DNA of 64,000 nt from positions 25,492 to 89,491 of the forward strand of contig WHVD01000253.1 of NCBI GenBank assembly GCA_015178975.1, in the 5' to 3' direction. The translations under genes and the position numbers were made by a program. The stretch's first letter is position 1; every line of letters begins with the position of its first letter. Below the pieces are notes generated by a model. It saw nothing but the letters and a program-made list of their open reading frames with translations, searched no databases and had not been told where the DNA came from. This DNA comes from Hysterangium stoloniferum. Lineage: Eukaryota > Basidiomycota > Agaricomycetes > Hysterangiales > Hysterangiaceae. This document shows, in pieces, positions 45,101-54,492 of the stretch.

Positions 45101-46038
45101 GGACAGGTTGTAACAAGACCAGCATAATCTGTCATAGGTACTGTAATTCCATCTAAATAGGCCTGATTCTGTTCATTGACTGTTGCAGTGAAACGCAAAA
45201 CCTTCTTCTGATAGAAAGACATAGTAGAACCAAAGATAGAAACATGGTAGTTCTTTTTCTTTGTCAAGTACAAGACTGAGAGTAGATTGCTTGTGAGATG
45301 GGGAACATGAAGAACTCTTTGAAATTCAAAAATTATATTGCCTTTGCCTTTAGGCTTAAACCACACAGCTCCTATTCCTGCAGACATAATAATATGTCCA
45401 TTTGCAACTTGGATAGGAATTTGAAATGGTTTATAGCTTGAAAACCAGTGACGATGTGGTGTCATATAGGAAGATGCACCTGTGTCAGCTGTCCAATCAG
45501 AACTAGCATGAACAAGGAGAGCACAAGATGGATCAGAAGAATCAGGAATGCAAGTACTTGCATTTCCAGCAGACTCTGGCTGTTTCTCTTCTGAGACTTT
45601 ATCAGAGACACTAGCATGTACTTTGGCTACCTTTCTCCTTTTATACTTCCTCTTCTTCTGCTCCACTTGTTTTAATGCCTTCTTCTGTGCAAATTTGTAA
45701 AGATGGCAATTATTCTGTATATGACAGTGACACTTGCAAAAGGTGCAAGTAGAATGTGCCTGATGAAGTTTCAACCACATATCATTAGGAGCATCATTAA
45801 TATCAATATAACTGCTCTGGATAGATCCAATAGAGCGCCAAATAATACCAGCTACTTTGTTAGAGCGTTCCAACCAGGATGTAAGTAGTTTAACATCATT
45901 GGGCTGTTTTTCTTTTCCAAGGACAATGGAAAGGCAATTCTCCATACACAATAAACCAATAAGATCATGATTCCAATCCTCATAATTTGACTCTCCCAAA
46001 ATAACACTATGGTGCTTGTAAGTATTGTTGGATGCCAT
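42190..46038 (-). CDS. Copia Gag-Pol polyprotein with one in-frame stop
   Basis: Starts at the ATG at 46038 (MASNNTYKHHSVILGESNYE). The single frame reaches 42190, about 1,280 codons, with one TGA at 42553-42555 in AISxQSKLQ where Trp is expected. Gag is short: the zinc knuckle CTFCKCHCHIQNNC is already at about residue 98-111, so roughly 100 residues usual in copia Gag seem to be deleted. The protease motif DTGASS is near residue 185. Integrase has the HHCC region (HFSHLNH, CEPCLAGK), SDVHGP, RDDKGGEY and HQNGVAERFNRTLEE. RT has KARLVAKGYAQRPGFDF, DISSAFLNGELEEEVYLQQP and the catalytic PVFVDDM. RNase H has SYSDADHGGD and, after the stop, LYLDNQSAMAVARD. Order protease-integrase-RT-RNase H is diagnostic of Ty1/copia. 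Confidence 0.94.
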
Positions 46039-46622
46039 GATAGATCAATATCCACCAAGAATTTAACTATGTATCAAGAAGGACTAATTAATTGGAGAAG
46101 CAGTTGTAACACCGCCTTGCTCAACAGGGTTACCGTGATGTTGCAAGGAAGGTAAAAAACACAGGCTCACTGAAGTGCACTATGCCAACAGTTCAAATCC
46201 AATGTATATAAAAAGACCTGTGATAAAAGATAAAATAATGTGGCAGACAACACTGGAAAGTTCCAGAAATGGTAGGAGGGAGTGTGACAGATGAGTCACA
46301 AGGCATCACAAGAGTGACAAAAAATATGTTGACCTGAAAATGAAAATTGGATGACCGGGTTTTTGACTGTTGGGCGTGGGAATATATTTCCTTATACGGC
46401 GCCCGGCGCTAAGCGGGCGCTTAATAAGCGAAAATGCGCGCAAGGGCAGGGGGGTGGGGTGAGTGCAGAAAGTGACCAAAACAAGTGCCAAACCACAGAG
46501 ATATGACCACAAATAAGATCCAAATGCAATGTAAAGTGTTTTGGATAATAGAAGTTGTCAATAAAGATGTGGGAAGTGATGGATTGCACAGATAGCAACT
46601 GGATGTAGCAGTTTAGAAACCG

Positions 46623-46634
46623 GGGCCCATAACC
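46623..46634 (-). other. Copia primer-binding site (internal initiator-Met tRNA type)
   Basis: Directly after the 5' LTR the minus strand reads GGTTATGGGCCC. This is complementary to GGGCCCATAACC, the anticodon stem-loop of eukaryotic initiator methionine tRNA. Priming from an internal cut in that tRNA is known for Drosophila copia and yeast Ty5. Confidence 0.7.
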
Positions 46635-46941
46635 TGTTGAAACAGTTGAATAACACTTTGCAGAACACCCCTGTGAGTGTGATTGGAAAGTAAACACTAA
46701 GTATATTCAACTGTAAAGACATACCTGTGAGTGTGATTGGAAAGTAAACACTAAGGAGACTTTCCCACACCCACAGTGGACTATACTACTAGGTGCTTAT
46801 CTAAGCACCTATACAGGAGGTACCGACCTAAGGTAACTTACTCAATACTGCACCTACAGTGCTGGGAAAAATACTACAAATATCAGAAAAATATGGAGAT
46901 CATAATAGACTATGTTAGAGCTGTAGTATCATACTCTAACA
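46635..46941 (-). repeat. 5' LTR of the copia element
   Basis: 307 bp. It contains the phrase TGTGAGTGTGATTGGAAAGT twice in tandem, 55 bases apart. The primer site lies next to its inner end. Confidence 0.94.
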
Positions 46942-47172
46942 TGAGGTACTAGAACTCCCAGATGAATTACTAGGAGGTCCTCCCGATGGCAGAAAGGGGT
47001 TGGAGGAGATCGGCAGGGAATGGTGAGGATCGACTGGATTCAGCGATCCTCGACCAGCAACCTGACCAGCTATACCCTCAGTGACTGCAGTGGAGAAAGA
47101 CGGTCGACCCCTGTTGGCGACTGATCGATTCCTAGTTGTAGTTGGTTCATCGCCTATGTTTGTATTACCAGG

Positions 47173-48383
47173 TGTGATGTATCTAGTATATATTCACGAA
47201 TTTTCCTTTAATTTTCCCGAATTTATTTCAATTTATTTTATTCTATTTTATTCGAATACTCAAAGCTTCGAATGACATCATATTATGTAATCGAAGCCTA
47301 GAGTGGTCGAAATATAAATATAATAAAGCTGGGTTATCTAATTTTGAGAGACCGGGTTTTTATTATATTATATTAGTACATATATGCGCATTATTATCAC
47401 GCGATCACGTGACGACGACGTCACGACGTGTTTACAAATCATCGCGAGTAGTTTTCGCAGCCGCCCAGCCGCGTTTATTTCCGTTTCGGCGCCACGGCTT
47501 ATTTTGCTTCCACCCTCGGCCATCCCAGGTTTATTTCCTGACTCGACCGGTTCGGATCTTCGGTTCGGATCTTCGAGTCGGGTGATAGCTATGACATCAT
47601 AGTGGAATTATAGAAACTTTTAGAAGCTTCTAATAAATTCCTAATTAGTTATTTAGCTATTATTAAGCAAAAATCTCTACATGTATAAAAGGAGGCCTAA
47701 ATCACTGAATAAATCACTACTACTTTATTACTATCAACAGCACCAGCTCAAAGCTTATCTAATCATCCTAAGGACAAAAATAGCCTTAGTCTGATATCTA
47801 ACTGCAAGCACCTACACTTGCAGCATCTTGAACTCTTTCTCTTGAACTTAGCTAATTCATCTAAGTTCCCTCAGCTTCCCGGAAAACCTTTAGGCTTACT
47901 AATCACTTAAGTAAATCTAAATTCTCATTACTGAAATCCCTGCCCGTTTAGGTTATTCAAGAGCCCATTTTAACAGCACAGTTAATCGATCTTTAAACAA
48001 ACACTTGGATATTCGACTCTCGGACAATCTCTCTATTTATAAATTATTTAACAGCTTGTTAAATCTTTATAAATAGTAAACTAAAAGGCAACAAGAAAGC
48101 GAAGGCTTACGACAAGTTTCCGCCAACTTATTGCACATACATTCAGCTCCCAAACCTTTATTCTCAAAGAGAACTTAACTTTCGTAGAGCACGTCACTAC
48201 AAGTTCATCTGAATTCGTCAAGAGACCAAACAAATATTGACTTTAGTTGTTTAAGCTTAATAGCGCAGCTAATTAATCTATCAGTATTTAAATTACTGGA
48301 CCTTTATTTGTTTATTTCTTGAATCCCTTGCCGTGTCAACGTTTGTTAATTATTTGAGAGAGTAAATAGCCGGATACCTTACA
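47173..48383 (+). repeat. Solo LTR, family 3 (copy b)
   Basis: 1,211 bp, TGTGATGTATCTAG to GGATACCTTACA, with duplication CCAGG (47168-47172 and 48384-48388). CpG is fairly common here, so this copy is younger than 12228-14349. It lies between the stop of the pre-gag frame and gag of copy B. Confidence 0.92.
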
Positions 48384-48388
48384 CCAGG

Positions 48389-48862
48389 TGTGAAGAGTGG
48401 TGGAAGTTCTGACCGTTCTATATACAAAGAAATGAGTAGAAAGGAAGGATATTGACCTATTCGGTGCAATATAAGAGAAAGTGAGAGAAAGAGCACAAGA
48501 TGACGAAGGAGTCAACGAGTGCGATGGTTCAAGTGGAGGCCTCAACTGTTATAGTTCGAGGCCAGAAGTATTCAGTAGTTCAGATAATGCTACCTATGTG
48601 GTAGCTGACACGTTATCCTGATCACCGCTTGTAGTAGACCTAGTTTGTGTCTTACGAGTGGTGGTTCTTGGGTTAAAGTGTGTCTGAGTTCTAATTGGTG
48701 CTGAGTGCACCCACAAGTATACACAATGCTTCGAACTAATGAAATATGCAATATTCGAAGAATATGAAAGATAGAAAAATATGAATAGAATATGTAAAAT
48801 ATAAATAAAATAAAAGGAGTGTTTTACCACAATGAAACTGTGGTAAAAGCATACTCCTCACA
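48389..48862 (-). repeat. Solo LTR, family 1 (copy e)
   Basis: 474 bp, TGTGAAGAGTGG to CTCCTCACA, with CCAGG on both sides (48384-48388 and 48863-48867). The left CCAGG is also the right duplication of the family-3 LTR, so the two solo LTRs stand back to back. Confidence 0.92.
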
Positions 48863-48873
48863 CCAGGGATTCA

Positions 48874-49932
48874 TTAGAATGCGACGCGAGAGCGGTGAAT
48901 TTCCTGATGGGGGGTAGGGCTAGGTTCCGTCGCGATCCCTCTCTTGATTCCGACCATATCCAAAGGTCGACGAGGTTGGGGTTGATAGAGGGGGATGCAT
49001 ATTTCCATTCCTTTTTCCTGAAGACGTTCCGTGACTTGCATCCTCATGTCCAACGGGAAGTCTTGCAAAATAATGGGACGATTGAGCGAATGAAGGAAAC
49101 GAGTGTTGGGAGATCCATTCAGGGTACAAACAAATGAACTGGTTGTGGAGATGGGCGAATCGGGTACCTGGATGGAATCACCATAAGGGTAAAGCACCTC
49201 CAAAACCATCTTATCGAGTCTTCTCTGATTTCGCCTTAACCGACCCCTTAGGGTAAAATACGCAAACGAAGAATTCCGAGTAATCCCGTTAAGAGACTCC
49301 TCCAGCATCCGAATGTATATATACTGGTAGTCAACTTTGGGAACAATGTGATCCCCACCGAGTAGGACGTGAAGGATTTGCAGCACATCATCATGCGTGT
49401 GGAGTGCCTCGAGAAATGAAGAGAACACTTCTTGTTTAAGAACTGTCCTTCCTCCTTCCATCTCAGAAGCAACTTCACTCGACCATTCAGGAATCGAGCG
49501 AGTCAAATCCTCAAGGGTTCCAGGTCGTGTGAATAGATCCTGCGCTGATAAAATAGCCTGATAACGACCTAACCAGACTGCTACAGTCACCGGTAAGAGG
49601 GGGTAGTCCGTATTGTACTCCTCCACAAAGGGAGTAACCTGATCCGCAGAAATTCAATCGGCGTAGTACGCATCCCATTGTAGGGCGATGGGCTGGGTGT
49701 AAATCATATGACCCCTAAAGAATTGCTTAAGGATGACCTGTTTAGGCGGGAACGAGAGAACAGGTTCAGGAGCACAGGTAGTTTCAACATTAGCTCCAGG
49801 GACATTCAACTGCTCAGTTGACGGATGTTCTTCTCGTGGACTTGGAGGGGCATCCGTTGACGGTCCAGCTACTGCTTCGACGGAACTTTCGGGAGGAGCT
49901 GGTTTTTGAAAAGTCAACGAAGACTTCCTCAT
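48874..49932 (-). pseudogene. Frame upstream of gag in chromovirus copy B
   Basis: From the ATG at 49932 the frame runs to TAA at 48874 with one in-frame TGA at 49654-49656, about 350 codons. It starts Pro/Ser/Glu-rich, then has a more regular part with YPLLPVTVAVWLGRYQAIL, FRGHMIYTQPIALQWDAYY and RLLEALH-type helices, and a basic end. TAA is followed by TGA and then, in the same frame, by the start of the gag region at 47167. No motif is recognised. It could be the N-terminal part of gag reached by read-through, or a separate protein. The other copies do not reach this far in the window. Confidence 0.6.
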
Positions 49933-50109
49933 GGTGACATTACGGGTGGTTCCAGACTTGCAGGTCTTTGACGAGGTTTTGAACTACTCGGGGTCATCAA
50001 AGATCTTGGCGTTTGGTTCTTGCCAGTGGTCATTTACGTGCTTAGAATTTGATAGTTGAAATAAATGTTTTTCTTCATAGGGAAAGAGCGGTCCGGCCCG
50101 GATCACCAC

Positions 50110-50739
50110 TGTGAAGAGTAGTGGAAGTTCTAACCGTTCTATATACGAAGGATATCGACCATTTAGGTATGACACTAAGATGTATTGACTGTCGAAGTCT
50201 AATACAGAATGAACACGTATTGACTACTCAGTTCAATACGGTAGAGGGAAGTAGCTATCTAGAATAAGGTAGAGAGCTAAAATGAATAAGTAGAATTGAC
50301 TGTCAAGTGCGATTCTGAACGACTGCTCGAGAGTGAAGTAGAGTACTAGAGAGTCGAATAATAGAGTAGCGTGGATGTGGTCCACGCGAGTTGAGATAAG
50401 GATTGAGTTTCGACTGGTACAGTTCGAAACTCTAATAGAGTAGATAGCTAAAGCCCGTCTGTGACAGTCGAGACAATACACCAATCACAACTTACAGGAC
50501 ACTAATGGGTGTCTGGGTAAGTCGTGGTTGCGGTGTAAAAAGTGTCTGAGTTCTAAACTACGGGCGCTAGAATACACAAGTCTGGCATGTGTGCACCCAC
50601 AAGAGTCGATGTACCGCATACATAGGTCGTCGAACTAATTATAGATATAATAAAAGAGAGAAAATAGAAATAATAAAGGAAATATAGTAAGAGCTCATCC
50701 GACTATATTTCCTGAGTGTATTTCGCCATACCTCTCACA
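50110..50739 (-). repeat. 5' LTR of chromovirus copy B
   Basis: 630 bp. Inside the element, two bases after the LTR, the minus strand reads TGGTGATCCGGGCC, a possible tRNA primer site beginning with TGG. I cannot assign the tRNA. Confidence 0.93.
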
Positions 50740-51148
50740 CTACGACACACTGCACCCCATGCCACTGCACCCGATCGCACACGGCGGCGCGCACCCCTGT
50801 ACCACGTGCAGAACTGGTCCGATGAGACCGGCTCGAGTGCGGACTTTGGGGGCTTCCCACCTGGGCTTGGTAGCAGCGCCGCGGGGAAGGAATGGCAGGA
50901 GCAGATATGGCAGCCTCAGCGGGAGCGGGAGTGGTGGCAGTGGTGCGGGGAACGCGAGTAGGGGCAGCATGCTGGGGCTTGGGATGCTGATGGCACCATT
51001 TTTCCCGCAGGGCCCTGGGGGCTCACCGAGCACCACCACGACCAGCTCAAGCAGTGTGGCGGGGTGCAGATCGGGCACAGAGGTGGGGCTGGGTGTGGAG
51101 CAGTATGCGGACGATGAAAACGGAGATATGAATAGGATGGATGAGTGA
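50740..51148 (+). pseudogene. His-rich captured fragment, right-arm copy, distal piece
   Basis: Resumes the frame that was cut at 31713 (MLHPVPLHPIAHGG-type region, then GLGMLMAPFFPQGPGGSPS and YADDENGDMNRMDE with a stop near 51148). Counterpart of 22923-23340. Confidence 0.5.
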
Positions 51149-51784
51149 TCACGTTTCGCCATCGCCTCCTCTGGCCAGCTCCCTTTAGTTATCCCCCCCC
51201 CACTTCTATTGCTATCCTCTCCAGCTAGACTTGGAGTTGGATTCCCTTTTTCTTGCTCAGCATATTATATCACACCATCACACCCACATCACCTCTCCCC
51301 ACCTTGTCACCCCACCCCGGCCAGCACTGCACCAGCTTTCAAGATTTATACAAGTAAAAAGTATATTCTACTTGATATAACCAATGTCTCGTTTATATCC
51401 TGCACCTGATGATACTGGTATCAATACTCAACTACCTGTACCTACCCACCATCACCCCAGCCTGCCCCCTGCCACTGCTGCCATCTTGGATACTGCCTGC
51501 CCCAAGCCCCATTTTCTTGTTCCATGCCATCATCCCCCAGCTTCAAATTCACATGCGATGTGTACCTCCTACTGTATATCAGGTTTGCTGCGGCTTCTTC
51601 TTAATATACATTATCTATATAATTGACAGTGATGCGTTTTTTTCCTCCCTTTGTCCATGTGCTGTGTGTATAGTGTATCATTGTTTGTGGTCATAGAGAA
51701 AAGAGGATAATAGAAATTTTGGAGGCTTTTTACATAGATTATTATTGTGTGAAGACACTGTGCTATGATTTGTGACAATTCTGC

Positions 51785-52240
51785 GACTTTTTGTAACACG
51801 ACTTTTTGTGATACTTTGCGACTTTGTGCAACACTTTGTGACTTTGTGTGACTTTGTGACTTTATGTGACACTTTGCGACTTTGTGCGACTTTGCAACTT
51901 TTCAAAGAGTCACAAAGAGTAAGTCGCAAAGAGTCTAAAAAAGTCACAAAGAGTCTAAAAGAGTCGCGAAGAATCTAAACGAGTTACAAAAAGTCGCAAA
52001 GAGTCTACATGAGTCACAAAGAGTCTATCACAGTTGCAAAGAGTCTATAACAGTTGCAAAGAGTCTATAACAGTCGTAACAAGTCTATAAGAGTCACAAA
52101 GAGTCTAAAAGAGTCGCAAAAAGTCCAAAAGAGTCGCAAAAAGTCCAAAAGAGTTGCAAACAGTCACAAACAATCACAAAGAGTCTAAAATAGTCACAAA
52201 AAGTCTAGAATAGTTGCAAAAAGTCTAAAAGAGTTGCACT
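51785..52240. repeat. 20-bp tandem array, right outer
   Basis: Mirror image of 21815-22180, with units such as GTCTAAAAGAGTCGCAAAAA. The array is about 780 bases from the element end, the same distance as on the left. Confidence 0.9.
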
Positions 52241-53018
52241 CTAGCTTCCTGAAAACTTGCAAATCGCATTGAATATTCCCGAACACTTGCCAATTGTAAT
52301 GAATCACACTGTATCTTTTCAAATATTTGTGAATCACACTGAATCACACTGTATCCTTTCCAATATTTGCGAATCGTGCTGAATTGCAAAACATCGGTTC
52401 AGGGTTTCTCACCTTGAAAAACCTCTAAGAAACTCATGGAAAATCATCAATTTCTTCATGATTTCACAAACAGATTTTTTGAATTTCTATAGTGTTTGTG
52501 ACCAAGGAAAATTTTGTTGAAATATATAATTATTCAATGATTTTATATATAATTAAATTGTAAATTTCATCATGGTTTTCCCCTTGACAAAACATTAAAA
52601 AAACTTTGTCTTGGTGCAAGATTTTTTCAGGTAGAAAACCATAGTTTTCACTGAATTCCCTCAGGGGCAAAATTAAGTAGAAATATGTGGTTTTCAATTG
52701 ATTTCTCTAGGCACATTATTACAGTTTTCATAGGATTTTGTTAGGTGGAAAAATCCTAACAAAATACAGGGTTTTCTAAAAGTTTTCTTATTCAGAAAAT
52801 CCATAAAGAATAGGCTATTTCCAACAATATTTCCTCATAATTTCCTGATGCAAATTTTTAGAATTTTCAGATCCCATTTTTGGCCTCAGAAAAACCTACT
52901 AAAACTCAGAATTTTCAAAGAGTTTTTCAATTCACAAAACACTTAGAAAATTTGGCCAAATAACAAGATTTTCTGAAGGTTTTCCAACTCCAAAAATCTT
53001 GGGATGCCTCCAGTGTCA

Positions 53019-54492
53019 TTACTTCTAAACAGTGTCTTTGATATCGAACGTAAGTTTTGTTGAAAGGTAACCCTAATATATATCTCAGTCTCGTAGTATA
53101 GTATAACGGATTGAGGTGTAGCTATGATAGATGTATGGTTTATATATGTTTTTATGAACAATAGATATAACGCGGACAAAAGAAATAGTGGCACAAAAGG
53201 AATGATCAATTCCTTTGTGCGTCCTTAATCCTTTGTCCTAATAACTGTAGTCTTGCTATTGTTTATGTCGTTTGTGGAGTTTTTATGGTGTTTATCTAAC
53301 AAGTTTGAGTGTGCACCCTTTTCGCAGACAGGCAGCCTCTATTTTAGGGATGATGTACCAGTCGATTTACGCGATCGCCCACTGTTTCGCCCGGATTTTC
53401 TTCCAGGGCACAATCCGGAGCTACTTAGAAAGCTCGATGCAGCCAAGGAGAAATATCGTATTGGTCCAATAGCGGATCGTCAGTGGTGGCGGTCAGAACG
53501 AGCACACATGATTTATGATCATGGTCCATGTGAATTTCTCTTGTATTTCATCTGAGACAGGGATTGGTTGACTGTTCAACTGATTGGTAGGGCCGGATAT
53601 GGGCTCCTTTCTTCTTGCTGCTGTGAATTCAGAACATACCTGGATTACTCTCCATGTGTCTCAACACTCATCCTCCCGATGTCGCCGTTTCCCATTTGAC
53701 AACCAGGCTACTCATCTCGAACTTTTGGATATGCTTGCCCTCGCGATTCCGCACATCATGCCGCCGCACATACTGACTATTCCTACTCTCTGGCATGCCG
53801 ACCTCAGCCATTCAAACTTGTTGGTTGCCGAGGAGGGTCCGGCAGAGGTCCGAGGCCAAATTGACTGGCAGCATAGCACGATAGCTCCTTGCTGCATGCA
53901 AGCCACATTCCCCTCTCTTTTCACCTATGACGGTGGCCTGATCGACATCCCGAACGGTCGTGTCCCGCCAAAGCTACCCAGCCATATATCCACATTGAGC
54001 TCAGAGCAGCAAGAACTTCATCGCGTACATTTGAAGCTCGCAATGAGGCATAAAGTGTATGAGCAGAAGATTGTGGAGGAGAACGAAAGGAGGAATATCG
54101 CATGTGGGATGCCTTTTGGCGCGGAGCTGGCGCTTTTGCCGTATCGTGTGCTCAGATCCTGGAGCGACAGTCCCGTACCACTACGACAAGCGCTTCTGGA
54201 CCTCCGAAACGTTTGGGACAAATTTGCGCATGAGGACACCCAGTGTCCGATACATTTTACGGATGATGAGGTTCGAAATCACGAGCAAGAATTCCAGCAG
54301 TATAACAAATACCAAACATCTATTACTTCTTTGGATGACAAAATAGGTTGTGGTGGTGATGGGTGGGTGCCAGAAAATGAGTTCTCCAGGGCAATGACTG
54401 CGTTGAAAGAGCGAGAGGCGAATTGGGACGATAGGGGAAATGGCGGTCCATTTCCTTACAGAGATGGATCATTCTCCTTCTTTCTATCTTGA
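53019..54492 (+). pseudogene. Aim9-like APH-family kinase gene, 3' part
   Basis: Continues the gene that stops at 21029. The exon goes to a GTAAGT donor at about 53051. The next exon begins near 53300 (CAPFSQTGSLYFRDDVPVD). A further intron ends GGTAG near 53588. The last exon, open to 54492, has the APH kinase motif LWHADLSHSNLLV (HxDxxxxN) and the metal-binding Asp in GQIDWQ, then a helical C-terminal lobe with PFGAELALLPYRVLRSWSD. Catalytic residues are intact in this half. The full gene cannot be made in this allele because of the element and the TAA at 20751. Aim9 is a mitochondrial protein in yeast; the family is expanded in mushrooms. Confidence 0.85.

Larger units (their letters stand above)
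41875..46941 (-). mobile_element. Ty1/copia retrotransposon
   Basis: Bounded by LTRs 41875-42168 (294 bp) and 46635-46941 (307 bp), both TGTTGAAACAG to ACTCTAACA. The duplication TGAGG is at 41870-41874 and 46942-46946. It is inserted in the gag of chromovirus copy B. The LTRs differ by three substitutions and one 13-base indel, so it is younger than its host element. The coding region is one frame with one nonsense codon. Confidence 0.95.
31714..50739 (-). mobile_element. Ty3/gypsy chromovirus, copy B, with nested insertions
   Basis: Two LTRs of 629 and 630 bp bound the element, which lies on the minus strand. The duplication CTACG is at 31709-31713 and 50740-50744. Order from its 5' end: LTR, a frame before gag, gag with zinc knuckle, aspartic protease, RT, RNase H, integrase, chromodomain, accessory frame, G-rich tract, LTR. 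Removing a copia element and three solo LTRs with their duplications leaves about 11.4 kb. The polyprotein has several in-frame TGA codons and one frameshift, so it is not functional now. Confidence 0.93.
21030..53015. mobile_element. Giant CACTA-type (EnSpm/CMC) non-autonomous element
   Basis: The left end is CACTGGAGGCATCCCAAG and the right end is its exact inverse. Both sides carry the 3-bp duplication TCA (21027-21029 and 53016-53018). Removing the element rejoins the Aim9-like exon in frame. CACTA/G ends, a 3-bp duplication and repetitive subterminal DNA are known hallmarks of the CACTA superfamily. Without the later chromovirus the element is about 12.95 kb. It has two inverted arms of about 4 kb around a 4.9-kb unique centre. 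I find no frame long enough for a CACTA, Plavaka or other DDE transposase, so it must be moved in trans. It carries gene fragments in the arms and centre. A different superfamily with CACTG ends cannot be excluded without a transposase. Confidence 0.82.
29990..53015 (-). repeat. Right long inverted arm of the CACTA-type element (interrupted)
   Basis: Reverse copy of 21030-25085. It is present in two pieces, 29990-31713 and 50740-53015, because the chromovirus inserted at CTACG. Protein-level comparison of the shared frames shows only scattered changes (for example WDNNGGADYQVGFERT against WDNNGGTDYQVGFEHT), so the arms are close to each other in sequence. Confidence 0.87.

Noticed and set aside
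48389..50739. LTRs 48389-48862 and 50110-50739 as a pair around the 48874-49932 frame
   Set aside because: They differ in length and sequence, while 50110-50739 pairs with 31714-32342 by near identity and by the CTACG duplication.
21815..52240. Possible CRISPR-like arrays
   Set aside because: The repeats are contiguous 20-bp units without unique spacers and lie in a eukaryotic transposon.
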